A stretch of 64,000 nucleotides of DNA from Paenibacillus rhizovicinus (GCF_010365285.1 NZ_CP048286.1:1879001-1943000), one strand, 5' to 3'; counted from the first letter of the stretch, positions 25,114 to 34,159 are shown. The notes: generated by a model from the letters alone, not told the origin. A program made the numbers and translations.

Positions 25114-25150
25114 GGCGCATGGTTGCGGAAACGTAATCGTGCGCCTTTTT
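25114..25150 (+). terminator. Leader terminator 1 (attenuator)
   Basis: GGCGCATG pairs with CGTGCGCC (one G-U) and is followed directly by TTTTT. It lies between the leader ORF and the exporter genes. Confidence 0.75.
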
Positions 25151-25205
25151 ATTTGCACCCGGCCGCCCGGCAGCGCTCAAGCTGCGAGCGCGGGATGCAA
25201 TTGGG

Positions 25206-25242
25206 AAGAGGCGTATCGCTTACGGCGGTAGGCCTCTTTTTA
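25206..25242 (+). terminator. Leader terminator 2 (attenuator)
   Basis: AAGAGGC with internal pairs matches GCCTCTT and is followed by TTT. A further GC-rich hairpin (25152-25200, TTGCA to TGCAA ends) lies between the two terminators. The exporter start is only 35 bp downstream. Confidence 0.75.
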
Positions 25243-25276
25243 TGTTCCTCAGAAGCTGGAAAGGTTGTTGATCAAC

Positions 25277-27028
25277 GTGTTTGAAGTCTTACGGAAATTA
25301 AGCTGGTTTTTCAAAATGCACTGGAAACGGTACACGATCGCGATCGTGCTGCTCGCGATTTGCGGCATCATGGAGGTCATCCCTCCCAAGCTGATCGGCT
25401 ATGCCGTCGATACCATCGGGCAAGGCAACATGACTTCCGCCAAGCTGACGGAGCTGCTGGTCTTCTGGGGCAGTCTCACAATCGTCGTCTATCTCATTAC
25501 CTGCGTCTGGTGGTCGATGCTGTTCGGCTCTTCCTTCATGCTGGAACGCACGCTCCGCTCGCGCATTATGCGGCATCTGCTGAAGATGACGCCGACGTTC
25601 TACGAACGCAACCGCACCGGCGACCTGATGGCCCGGGCGACGAACGATATCGGCGCGGTATCGAACACGGCGGGCTTCGGCATTCTGACGCTGATCGATT
25701 CCACCCTGTTCATGTCGACGATTCTCGTCGTGATGGCAGGCTTCATCAGCTGGAAGCTGACGCTGGCATCCATGCTGCCGCTGCCGATCCTTGCGCTCGT
25801 CATGCAGCATTTCGGCAAGAAAATCCACGAACGGTTCACGGTACAGCAGGATGCCTTCGGCAAGTTGAACGACCAGGTGCTGGAGTCCGTTGCCGGCGTC
25901 CGCGTCATTCGGGCGTTCGTGCAAGAGGAAGCTGACCGCAAGCGCTTCAGCGACATGACCGACGAGGTGTACCGCAGAAACATCGAGGTTACCAAGATCG
26001 ACGCGCTGTTCGAGCCCGCGCTCAAAATCCTGGTCGGCATCAGTTACCTGATCGGACTATGCTATGGCGGATTGCTCGTCTTCCGCGGCGAAATCTCCCT
26101 TGGCGAGATGGTCTCGTTCAACATGTTCCTCGGGATGCTGATCTGGCCGATGTTCGCGATCGGCGAGCTGATCAACATTATGCAGCGCGGCAACGCGTCC
26201 CTGGACCGTATCAATGAAACGCTGGGCGTAAAGCCGAACGTGAAGGATGCCGAGTCTCCCGTAACGGTGGTCAACCCGGAATCGATTACGTCCGAAGGGC
26301 TCACATTCCGTTATCCGTCCTCATCGATCGACAATCTCGTCGATATCTCCTTCAAGCTGCAGCGCGGCCAGACGCTGGGCATCGTCGGAAGAACCGGCAG
26401 CGGCAAGACGACGCTGCTTCGGCAGCTGCTCCGCGAATATCCGATGGGTGCAGGCAGCCTGCAAGCCAGCGGCGTCCCGCTTACGGATATTGAGCTGGAC
26501 CAAGTCCGCAGCTGGATCGGCTACGTGCCGCAGCAGCCGATTCTGTTCAGCAAGACGATTCGCGAGAACATCGCTTACGGCGTTTCGGGCAATGCGATGG
26601 ATGAAGAGTTACTGAATAAGGCGCTGGAGCTGGCCGCCTTCCGGAAGGACGTCACGTTCTTGCCGGACGGATTGGAAACGCTCGTCGGCGAGAAAGGCGT
26701 CGCGCTCTCCGGCGGACAGAAGCAGCGGGTCAGCATCGCAAGAGCCGTTATCGCGAACCCGGACATCTTAATGCTGGACGACGCGCTGTCAGCGGTGGAC
26801 GCCAAGACGGAAACGGAAATCCTCGACGGGATACGCCGGGAACGGGCGGGCAAAACGACGCTCATCACGACGCACCGCCTGTCCGCCGTGCAGCATGCCG
26901 ATTGGATTATCGTGCTGGACGAAGGACGCATCGCGGAAGAAGGCACGCACGAGGAGCTGTTGCTGAACAACGGCTGGTATCGAGAGCAATACGACCGCCA
27001 GCAGCTTGCTTCCGAAGTGGAAGCCTAG
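25277..27028 (+). CDS. bmrC: Heterodimeric ABC exporter subunit, BmrC/YheI-like
   Basis: The 583-residue half-transporter has six membrane helices (residues about 15-305) and an ABC domain (about 335-570). Walker A is VGRTGSGKTT, the signature LSGGQKQR is canonical, and Walker B ends ILMLDD, with Asp where the catalytic Glu normally sits, so its own ATP site is degenerate, as in BmrC. GTG 25277 gives MFEVLRKLSWFFK, matching the family N-terminus, with GGAAAGG 12 bases upstream; in-frame TTG codons at 25265 and 25268 are too close. It is paired with the next gene. It likely exports drugs or lipophilic compounds and is controlled by the upstream attenuator. Confidence 0.85.
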   Translation: MFEVLRKLSWFFKMHWKRYTIAIVLLAICGIMEVIPPKLIGYAVDTIGQGNMTSAKLTELLVFWGSLTIVVYLITCVWWSMLFGSSFMLERTLRSRIMRHLLKMTPTFYERNRTGDLMARATNDIGAVSNTAGFGILTLIDSTLFMSTILVVMAGFISWKLTLASMLPLPILALVMQHFGKKIHERFTVQQDAFGKLNDQVLESVAGVRVIRAFVQEEADRKRFSDMTDEVYRRNIEVTKIDALFEPALKILVGISYLIGLCYGGLLVFRGEISLGEMVSFNMFLGMLIWPMFAIGELINIMQRGNASLDRINETLGVKPNVKDAESPVTVVNPESITSEGLTFRYPSSSIDNLVDISFKLQRGQTLGIVGRTGSGKTTLLRQLLREYPMGAGSLQASGVPLTDIELDQVRSWIGYVPQQPILFSKTIRENIAYGVSGNAMDEELLNKALELAAFRKDVTFLPDGLETLVGEKGVALSGGQKQRVSIARAVIANPDILMLDDALSAVDAKTETEILDGIRRERAGKTTLITTHRLSAVQHADWIIVLDEGRIAEEGTHEELLLNNGWYREQYDRQQLASEVEA

Positions 27029-27054
27029 CCGAAAGAGTGACGGTGATTAGCACG

Positions 27055-27185
27055 ATTGAGAGAACATTGATAGAGGGATCCAGGATACAGCAATGATAAA
27101 GGGATTCATGATAAAGGGACTCATGACAAAGAGATTCATAAAAAAGGGATCAAAGACAGAAGGTTCAATAACAGAGAGATCAGAG
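27055..27185. repeat. Degenerate short repeats between the two exporter genes
   Basis: Variants of ATTCATGATAAAGGG recur about eight times over 130 bp, for example GATAAAGGGATTCATG and GACAAAGAGATTCAT. No gene or hairpin terminator is seen. It separates two genes that are usually adjacent. Confidence 0.6.
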
Positions 27186-27205
27186 AAACGAAGGTGACAC
27201 CTGCA

Positions 27206-29230
27206 ATGGGTAACAACGGGAAACGATTGTTTCAATATGCATGGCATTTCAAGAAGCCGATCCTGCTGGCGCTGCTGCTGCTGGCGCTTGCGATATCCGC
27301 GGAGCTGGTAGGTCCATTCCTTGCCAAGCGAATGATCGACACGAATATTATGGGCATCGAGAAGCCCTGGTACGAGAGCAAGCAAGACGGGCGCTACGAT
27401 GTCGCCTATAACGGAAGCTTCTACAAGCGGGCCGACCATTGGAAGGACGGCGAGACGAAGGGCCGCGAGGTTCGCGTGCTGCAGACCGGATTGACGTATT
27501 ATTTTGTCGATGCGGCCGGCGTGCCCGATACGGGTTCGCGGCATTTCAAGGACGGCACGCTTACCGTTACCCCGAAGGACGGCAGCCCTCAGCCCTATCC
27601 GGCCGCGCTGCTGAGCCGCGACGAGACCTATCATTTCTATCGGCCGGAATTGAAGAGCATGATTACCCTGGCGGCGGGCTATGTCGTCATGCTGCTGATC
27701 GGAGCCGGGCTGGCTTACGGGCAGAAGTATCTGCTTCAATCGTCGGCGAACCGGATCGTTCGCAAGATGCGCAACGATGTGTTCCGGCATATCCAAGAGC
27801 TGCCGGTCCAGTATTTCGATAACCTCCCTGCCGGCAAAATCGTGTCCAGGGTCACGAACGACACGGAAGCGATCCGCGAGTTGTATGTCTCGGTACTCGC
27901 GAACTTCTTCTCCGGCATCATCTATATGACGGCGATTATGGGCGCGCTGTTCCTGCTCGATACGAAACTCGCGCTGATCGCGCTGCCGCTGCTGCCGATC
28001 CTGTACGTCTGGATCGTCGTATACCGCAAGTACGCCTCCCAATACAACCACGTCATCCGTTCGCGACTGAGCGATATCAACGGCATGATCAACGAGTCGA
28101 TTCAAGGCATGCCGATCATCCAAGTGTTCCGCCGGCAGAAGGAAACGATGGCGGAATTCGGCGTCATGAACGACGAATATTTCAAATTCCAGAACAAGAT
28201 GCTGCGTCTCAATTCGATGACCAGCCACAACTTGCTTGGCGTGTTCCGGAATGTCATCTTCCTCGTCGTCATCTGGATGTTCGCGGGCGGCTACTTCGGC
28301 ACGGCCGTATCGGTCGGCGTCCTGTACGCCTTCATCGATTACATGAACCGGATGATCTCGCCGATCGTCGGGATGGTGAACCAGCTGTCCAACCTGGAAG
28401 TGGCGCGGGTATCCGCGGAGCGCATGTTCGCGCTGCTCGACGAGCCGGGCGTTCCGGTCTCGGAACGGCGGACGGCCCGCTATCAGGGCAACGTTTCCTT
28501 CGAAGACGTCACATTCGGCTACAAGGAAGGCGAAGACGTGCTGAAGAACATCAGCTTCAGCGCGAAGCAAGGCGAAACGGTCGCGCTCGTGGGCCATACC
28601 GGCTCGGGCAAGAGCTCGATTCTGAACCTGCTCTTCCGCTTCTACGACATCGAGCGCGGCGCGATCTCGGTGGACGGCACCAATGTGCTCGACATGTCGA
28701 AGCAGCAGCTTCGCCAGCATATGGGCATCGTGCTGCAGGAGCCGTTCCTCTTCACGGGCACGATCGCCTCGAACATCAGCTTGGACGATCCCGCGATTTC
28801 GCGCGAGAAGGTGGAGCAGGCGCTTCGCGACGTCGGCGCTTACGAGATGTTCATGCAGCTGCCGCACGGAATCGACGAGCCTGTCATCGAGAAAGGAAGC
28901 ACCTTGTCCGCCGGCCAGCGGCAGCTGATTTCCTTCGCCCGGGCGCTCGCCTTCGATCCGGCGATTCTCATCCTGGACGAAGCGACCGCCAGCATCGATA
29001 CGGAGACGGAAGCGATCATTCAACAGGCGCTTGACGTGCTCAAGCGCGGGCGCACGACGTTCGTCATCGCGCACCGGCTGTCGACGATCCGCGCAGCGGA
29101 TCAAATTCTCGTGCTCGATCGCGGACGCATCGTCGAACGCGGCGACCATGACGAGCTGATGGTGCACGGCGGCAAATACTTCGCCATGTACCAGCTCCAG
29201 CAAGGCTCCGCCGCCGGTGTTGTCGCGTAG
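27206..29230 (+). CDS. bmrD: Heterodimeric ABC exporter subunit, BmrD/YheH-like
   Basis: The 674-residue partner has six membrane helices and a long soluble insert between helices 1 and 2 (residues about 45-155). This insert explains the greater length and is known from BmrD as an extracellular domain. The ABC domain has Walker A VGHTGSGKSS, a changed signature LSAGQRQL and Walker B ILILDE with the catalytic Glu. With the partner's canonical signature this gives one working and one degenerate ATP site. ATG 27206 is chosen because GAAGGTG lies eight bases upstream; the GTG at 27194 overlaps that site. Two terminators follow. Confidence 0.87.
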   Translation: MGNNGKRLFQYAWHFKKPILLALLLLALAISAELVGPFLAKRMIDTNIMGIEKPWYESKQDGRYDVAYNGSFYKRADHWKDGETKGREVRVLQTGLTYYFVDAAGVPDTGSRHFKDGTLTVTPKDGSPQPYPAALLSRDETYHFYRPELKSMITLAAGYVVMLLIGAGLAYGQKYLLQSSANRIVRKMRNDVFRHIQELPVQYFDNLPAGKIVSRVTNDTEAIRELYVSVLANFFSGIIYMTAIMGALFLLDTKLALIALPLLPILYVWIVVYRKYASQYNHVIRSRLSDINGMINESIQGMPIIQVFRRQKETMAEFGVMNDEYFKFQNKMLRLNSMTSHNLLGVFRNVIFLVVIWMFAGGYFGTAVSVGVLYAFIDYMNRMISPIVGMVNQLSNLEVARVSAERMFALLDEPGVPVSERRTARYQGNVSFEDVTFGYKEGEDVLKNISFSAKQGETVALVGHTGSGKSSILNLLFRFYDIERGAISVDGTNVLDMSKQQLRQHMGIVLQEPFLFTGTIASNISLDDPAISREKVEQALRDVGAYEMFMQLPHGIDEPVIEKGSTLSAGQRQLISFARALAFDPAILILDEATASIDTETEAIIQQALDVLKRGRTTFVIAHRLSTIRAADQILVLDRGRIVERGDHDELMVHGGKYFAMYQLQQGSAAGVVA

Positions 29231-29260
29231 CGATCGCAAGCGTGCGTGAATTCATAAACA

Positions 29261-29283
29261 ACAAGCCTGCAGCGCAGGTTTGT
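29261..29283 (+). terminator. Hairpin after bmrD-like gene
   Basis: ACAAGCCTGC pairs with GCAGGTTTGT (one bulge). It precedes a second, stronger hairpin. Confidence 0.55.
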
Positions 29284-29290
29284 TAATCTT

Positions 29291-29329
29291 AAAAGGGACC
29301 CGACGTTTGGCAAATGTCGGGTCCCTTTT
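29291..29329 (+). terminator. Strong terminator of the exporter operon
   Basis: AAAAGGGACCCGAC pairs perfectly with GTCGGGTCCCTTTT, followed by CTTCGTTTT. Confidence 0.85.
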
Positions 29330-29340
29330 CTTCGTTTTAG

Positions 29341-29424
29341 GTGTACGGGTGCAGCTCTTTCTTCAAATCCGCCGTTTTCCAACCAATGTAGTGTACGGGG
29401 TGCTGCTCTTGCTCCAGATCCGCC
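29341..29424. repeat. Imperfect direct repeat of about 34 bp
   Basis: GTGTACGGGTGCAGCTCTT at 29341 recurs as GTGTACGGGGTGCTGCTCTT at 29391, each continuing into a CAAATCCGCC or CAGATCCGCC end. It lies between two terminators. Confidence 0.6.
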
Positions 29425-29450
29425 CACCGGTGATATGCGCGGATGTACCA

Positions 29451-29494
29451 AACAGCCCCTTCGGCTTCCCGGACAAGGATACTGAAGGGGCTGT
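29451..29494 (-). terminator. Terminator of the nine-gene glycan operon, minus strand
   Basis: ACAGCCCCTTC pairs with GAAGGGGCTGT. On the minus strand TTTGG follows the hairpin, 35 bp after the last gene of the operon. Confidence 0.7.
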
Positions 29495-29528
29495 CTATTA
29501 GACTATGAAGGATTATGGCAGTAATCCG

Positions 29529-30911
29529 CTATCGCGTCAGTCTCGCATCCGCATAGCCTGCGGAAGCATCGTCAAGCACGAGCACCCAATCGTCCTGCCG
29601 TCCGCAGGACGGAGGCTTAAACCTCCGCTCGCCTTGATTGTCCGCCGTCCCGGCAGCATGCGATTGGCCCGTCCTCGGATCGTACCACTGGACGTTCAAC
29701 GCACTGCCGGACAAGATGCCCAACCGGATTGAAATCGGCAAACCGTTCGGACTATAAATGAAGGCGTAGTCCTTGCCCCGGCATGCTTGCAGACGGCCGC
29801 TGCCTTTGTAATTGCGAACGAGCAGCGACTGATCCGGCACTCGGCCCTGCATCGGCCTGGAAGCCATCAACTGATGGACGTATTTCATCTGCGCGCCGCC
29901 AGGACGCATAATGGCATCCTGCCAAGTCATGATGAAATAGTCGTTCGGCTCCGTAATCATCGGCCAAACGCAATGATGCCCATAGGTATGGCCGAACGCG
30001 CCGGCAAACAACGCCATATAGGCCGCTTGCCTGACATCCTTCGCGTCGAAGAATCCGTTCTCCGTATTGAAACCCACCGGATGGTCCTCGTAGCAGGGCT
30101 CGCCGTCGAGGACGGGCTTCGGCGGAACGAGCGCATAATCTTTGGCGACCATCGCTTCATTAGCCACGTTTCGCTCATGACCGGATTGAATCATGTTGAA
30201 ATCCAGCCATGCCTCTTCATGAACGGAAACGGACGAGGTTTGACCGCCGTACGGATGCAAGGTCATGAGATGAGCCCCGCCGTCGGCTTCGCGGAGCGCC
30301 TCCGCCATCGCGTGAATAACGCCCAAATGCCGTCTGTTCGTCAGCGGACGGTCGCCGCCGAGGATCCAAATTAGATTATTGCGGGAACGGTACCGGCTGC
30401 CGAGCCAGCTTCCGTATACAGCCGCATTGTCCGAATTAAAGATCTCCGGTCCGCCGCCCCATGCCACATGGATACGGTCGCCCCAGGTCGGGAGCATCCC
30501 GATATATAAGCCGTAATGGGCCGCGCGATCAATAATATAATCCACATGATCCCAATAGCCGTATTCGCCTTCCGGAGCAAGATCGGGAAGCGTCGGATCG
30601 CAGTCGCCGTTCCCGTTACGAAGCAGCGGGCTTCTGCCGTAGGCATTGGCGGCCCGGGTCATGTCCGTCTCGCCCAGCGCAATCGCCTGAATGACCGTGA
30701 AGCCCCGCTCCGCCCGATTGCGCATATACCGGTCCGCTTCCTCGCGGTTCAAGCGCAGGAACAGCTCCCAAGCCGTATCGCCCAGCCAGAAGAACGGCGT
30801 GCCGTCTTCATGAACGATATGCCGCCTGTCTGCACTGACGCGCAGTTTCTGCAGCCCGGTCGATTGATCATTCACTTCATGCTCTTCATGCACTTCATTC
30901 ACTTCAGTCAA
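29529..30911 (-). CDS. DUF4038/GH140-like glycoside hydrolase
   Basis: The 460-residue protein has the apiosidase-like (DUF4038) TIM barrel: RRHIVHEDGTPFFWLGDTAWELF near the N-terminus, LIWILGGDRP, and DGEPCYEDHP with candidate catalytic acids. A small C-terminal Collagen_bind_2-like beta domain is at about 370-450. GH140 members cut apiose-containing side chains of rhamnogalacturonan II, but many DUF4038 proteins are uncharacterised. It has no signal peptide, so it works on imported oligomers. TTG 30909-30911 is used: it overlaps the upstream stop by 8 bp and has AAGGGGAT at the right distance. Last gene of the operon. Confidence 0.8.
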   Translation of the reverse strand: MTEVNEVHEEHEVNDQSTGLQKLRVSADRRHIVHEDGTPFFWLGDTAWELFLRLNREEADRYMRNRAERGFTVIQAIALGETDMTRAANAYGRSPLLRNGNGDCDPTLPDLAPEGEYGYWDHVDYIIDRAAHYGLYIGMLPTWGDRIHVAWGGGPEIFNSDNAAVYGSWLGSRYRSRNNLIWILGGDRPLTNRRHLGVIHAMAEALREADGGAHLMTLHPYGGQTSSVSVHEEAWLDFNMIQSGHERNVANEAMVAKDYALVPPKPVLDGEPCYEDHPVGFNTENGFFDAKDVRQAAYMALFAGAFGHTYGHHCVWPMITEPNDYFIMTWQDAIMRPGGAQMKYVHQLMASRPMQGRVPDQSLLVRNYKGSGRLQACRGKDYAFIYSPNGLPISIRLGILSGSALNVQWYDPRTGQSHAAGTADNQGERRFKPPSCGRQDDWVLVLDDASAGYADARLTR

Positions 30912-33048
30912 CGATATCCCCTTCTTTCCAGGCCTCGTTAACAACCTCGACCTCCCCCGGCAGCTCCGAACGGATGCCGCCTTGCGGGAGACGCTCGACG
31001 GTCACGCGCAGCCTGCGGTTCTCCGGCGTGTAGGCAAAGGAAGCCGTCCCGAAATACGTCGGCAGACCGGAGACGGAGAACGGCTCGCTCATCCATGATT
31101 CCGGAACGCCGGAACCGATCACGAGCGTATCCTCGTCCTCTCTCGCCAGGCAATCCCGCAGCAGCAGGAACAGCTCCGCGGCCGTCCAGCCGTGCGGCGT
31201 AATGTAGCGGATTTCATCCCAGCCGCGCGAACGCTGCCATTGCAGCGACGAATTCTCGTCGTCGCAGCCTTCGTGGTACGTGTACAGCCCCGGCGCCGTA
31301 TGAAGGGTAAGGAAATGCTCGATCGAAACCCAGGCGCGGTCTCGGTGACCCATCAGCAGGTAGTTATGCGCTTGCCCCGCCTCGAAGTACGTCCAATGCG
31401 GTTCCGGATTATGGCTGCCGTTCGGGAAACGCTCCTCGTTCCAGAAACGTTCCATCCCTTCGAGGATTCGGGCGTCATCCTTGTCTCCCCAGCCGGTCGG
31501 CCAGAATACCGAGTTCGGATCGCGCGGATTATCGCCGAAGATCTGCTCGGCCTTCCTGCGGATCGCCTGCTTCAGATCCTCCGCTTCCTCCGCGAACCAG
31601 GCGTCTTCGATGCCGAGCGCTTCCGCGCACATCGCCGCGCGTTTCAGAGCCAAGTACGCGTAGCCGTTAATCCATAGGAGCGGCTGGTGATGATCCATGC
31701 GGCCCATGATGAGACCGTCCCGGCTGGCCATGCACAGTATGTCGCTCTCCGCGCGCAGCAGCATTTCCGGCGTTCGGAATTCGTTATGGCGCTTGACCGG
31801 CACGGCCGTATGCCGCATTTCCCGCAGCAATTCCGCTTTGCGTACGATATGAGGGTACATATCCCGCAAAAACGATTTCGAGCGCGTCAGCAAGTAATGC
31901 TCGGTGATCATCCAGATTCCGTTCGCCGGTCCGTCTCCTTCCGCGCCGAACCCACCGAAAGCATCTCGATGAGCAGCAGCACGCAGCGCGCGATCGGCGA
32001 ATTCGCCATAGCCGCCTTTGTCCAGGGCGACGACGACATACGCGCCGTCTCTCAGCCACCAAAGCGGATAAGAGATCGGCGTGATACGCGGCTCCGCATC
32101 CACGGTGAACATATAGAGATGGGTCAGCTGGGCAAGCATCGCTTCCTGAAACCGGCGATCGGGGAGCTGCAGCTTAATCCGGCTCTCCGCCTGCCAGCGC
32201 GCGGCGAATTCGCCGGCGATGCGGCCGACATCCGGGCACGCTTGCGGAAAATCAACCATGCGCTTCACCATCCAGTTGTCCCCGTGCACCTGGCAGACGA
32301 ACGACAGCGTTCGCTTCTCGCCAGCCTCCAGCTTCAATTCGTAAGCCAGCGCCCCGCTCGCCCATGTCGATGCATCGACGACCTCCTCCGTCTCGGGAAG
32401 CTCGCCCTTCGCGACGAACTCGTAAATATCTTTGCCGGTATCCGCGTAGCTGACGGCGCCGAACCGGGAAGGCCGCTCGTCCGCAACCAGGACCCGCTCG
32501 CCGTTCAGCTTCAGAATGTTCCCGTCCATCGCCAGGCTCGAAATCGCTCCGCCTGCCGCGCCGAAGGAGCGGATCGACAGATAGAAGGTACCGGAAACCG
32601 CCGCGCTGCCTTCGTTGCCAGCACCGGCCGCGCTGCCCCCATTGCCGATGTCGACCGTGAAGTAGGTTTTAATATCGTTCGTATCGGGATTGCCGTCCGT
32701 GAACAGGCGCGAGCTGACCGTGAAGCCGCCCGCCTGCCAGCTGGACCGCAGCACCGGAACATGGCCTTCATGAAAAGACCACGACAGCTGCTCGATCGGC
32801 AGCTCTTCCGGCGCATGCAGTTTCCCCTCCGCGTACAGCCAGGTCGACACGCCGTACGTGCGGTGGCCCGGAGAGAAGGAATTGCCCGGCTCGACCGCCG
32901 TTTTGTAGCCTTCGTGCGAAGTCGGAACGCCGAGCAGCACATGCGTATCGCTGCGGTTCCAGAGCCAGTCCGGATGGTTCTTCTTCATCTCCGCCATTTT
33001 CAGATGCTCCACCATGCTGTAGACGTTATAGATCGGTTTGTCTGCCAT
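30904..33048 (-). CDS. Putative six-hairpin glycosidase, unclassified
   Basis: The 714-residue cytoplasmic protein has an N-terminal beta-rich region (about 1-270) and an (alpha/alpha)6-type region (about 280-640, with YPLWWLRDGAYVVVALDKGG, NGIWMITEHYLLT, HWTYFEAGQAHNYL and GWDEIRYITPHGWTAAEL), then a small beta domain. The layout recalls glycogen-debranching or GH15/GH78-type clan folds, but I cannot assign a GH family. Candidate acids are Asp in WLRDGAY and Glu in FEAGQ. GGAGGAG precedes ATG 33048. It sits between GH172 and GH140-like genes in one operon, so a role on the same oligosaccharide is likely. Confidence 0.7.
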   Translation of the reverse strand: MADKPIYNVYSMVEHLKMAEMKKNHPDWLWNRSDTHVLLGVPTSHEGYKTAVEPGNSFSPGHRTYGVSTWLYAEGKLHAPEELPIEQLSWSFHEGHVPVLRSSWQAGGFTVSSRLFTDGNPDTNDIKTYFTVDIGNGGSAAGAGNEGSAAVSGTFYLSIRSFGAAGGAISSLAMDGNILKLNGERVLVADERPSRFGAVSYADTGKDIYEFVAKGELPETEEVVDASTWASGALAYELKLEAGEKRTLSFVCQVHGDNWMVKRMVDFPQACPDVGRIAGEFAARWQAESRIKLQLPDRRFQEAMLAQLTHLYMFTVDAEPRITPISYPLWWLRDGAYVVVALDKGGYGEFADRALRAAAHRDAFGGFGAEGDGPANGIWMITEHYLLTRSKSFLRDMYPHIVRKAELLREMRHTAVPVKRHNEFRTPEMLLRAESDILCMASRDGLIMGRMDHHQPLLWINGYAYLALKRAAMCAEALGIEDAWFAEEAEDLKQAIRRKAEQIFGDNPRDPNSVFWPTGWGDKDDARILEGMERFWNEERFPNGSHNPEPHWTYFEAGQAHNYLLMGHRDRAWVSIEHFLTLHTAPGLYTYHEGCDDENSSLQWQRSRGWDEIRYITPHGWTAAELFLLLRDCLAREDEDTLVIGSGVPESWMSEPFSVSGLPTYFGTASFAYTPENRRLRVTVERLPQGGIRSELPGEVEVVNEAWKEGDIVD

Positions 33049-33076
33049 ATCGGTTCTCCTCCAAGTCGCCCGTTAA

Positions 33077-34159
33077 TTAAATTACTTCCAGTTCGTCCTT
33101 ATCCGGCAAGGCCGGGAACGGCGCATGCGGTTCCGCCTGATACCAATACGCGACGGAAGCGATATCGTCCTTCAACGGTAAATACCGGCCGCCGCTGCGC
33201 CAGCCCAGCGCCTGAATCGTCACCTTCATGTCTTCTTCGAAGCGGATCGGATCGAGAATATGCCATCTGTACATGCCGAACCGCTGATTGACTTTCGAGA
33301 ATCCATTGGACTTGGAGACCTGATGAAAGCCCAAGTAAGGGGACGTATACGGCAGATAGCCTTCGCCCTCCACCTGCTCGAACGCCCAGGCGCCGCCTAC
33401 GTAATCCTCGGTGCCCGTTCCGCAGATCGTCGGGAATTCGTCGTCGCCGTCCATATAAAACTTGATTTCGCCCTCGCCCCACCAGCCGTCGTTGTTCGAC
33501 TGCCAAGCCATATAGGTGCCCACGTAATGTCCCTGGCCCTTCACGCCGTCAAGAATGGTATGCACGTCCTTGTAACCGACCGGGCTGCTGCGGCGCCACT
33601 GCGCATGGAAGTAGGCCATATCCTCCGGAATGTCCGTAAGCGTATAGTCGATTTGATAGAAAAATTGCTGGATGTCCGAGCCGAGATTTTCGATCGTGAT
33701 CCGGGCCGACTTGCGGAAAGGCATTTGCCAATAGCTGTTCATGCCCCCGCCCGTCATCACCGAGATCGGAATCGAATTGACGATGCTGCGCTGGCACCAG
33801 CCGTTGCAGTAGAAGTCGCCGAGCGGCACTTCCACGGAAGGATGTTCCTCACCGTCCCAGTACATGCGAAGGATCAGGCTTCTCCACCGCTCCGGCGCGC
33901 AGGTCATCCACATATGCTGGATCATGCCGGATTCGTCGATGCGCGCCAGCTCGAACGTTTCGCCCTTCTTCAAAGGAATGCAAGGCGAGATCTTCCAGCC
34001 CTGCCCGAGATCGCGCGCGCAGCTGGCGCTGGCTCCGTCGAGGGACATGCCGCCCTTCCCCTTCTCGCCCGTGAAGTTCTCGGCGCTGATCGATCTGGTC
34101 TTCGCCTTGGATAGCTGGGCGAGATTGCCCATATGCAGATTCGTTCCGTTAAAACTCAT
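33077..34159 (-). CDS. DUF2961/GH172 family furanosidase-like protein (first copy)
   Basis: The 360-residue protein has GH172 hallmarks: GMIQHMWMTC, LRMYWDGEEHPSVEVPLGDFY, GMNSYWQMPFRKSA, FYQIDYTL, HAQWRR and CGTGTEDYVGGAW, where the Glu is a likely catalytic residue. Known GH172 enzymes act on alpha-D-fructofuranosides, difructose anhydrides or D-arabinofuranosides, usually as trimers. It has no signal peptide. ATG 34157-34159 follows GGAGGCG; the longer frame to 34198 lacks a ribosome site. A paralog lies at 47468. Seventh gene of the operon. Confidence 0.85.
   Translation of the reverse strand: MSFNGTNLHMGNLAQLSKAKTRSISAENFTGEKGKGGMSLDGASASCARDLGQGWKISPCIPLKKGETFELARIDESGMIQHMWMTCAPERWRSLILRMYWDGEEHPSVEVPLGDFYCNGWCQRSIVNSIPISVMTGGGMNSYWQMPFRKSARITIENLGSDIQQFFYQIDYTLTDIPEDMAYFHAQWRRSSPVGYKDVHTILDGVKGQGHYVGTYMAWQSNNDGWWGEGEIKFYMDGDDEFPTICGTGTEDYVGGAWAFEQVEGEGYLPYTSPYLGFHQVSKSNGFSKVNQRFGMYRWHILDPIRFEEDMKVTIQALGWRSGGRYLPLKDDIASVAYWYQAEPHAPFPALPDKDELEVI

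Noticed and set aside
27047-29239. 730-residue minus-strand ORF
   Set aside because: It is fully antisense to the BmrD-like gene, which has clear motifs and a ribosome site; the antisense ORF is an artefact of high G+C codon use.
31687-33291. 534-residue plus-strand ORF
   Set aside because: Antisense to the six-hairpin and GH172 genes; Arg/His-rich shadow composition.
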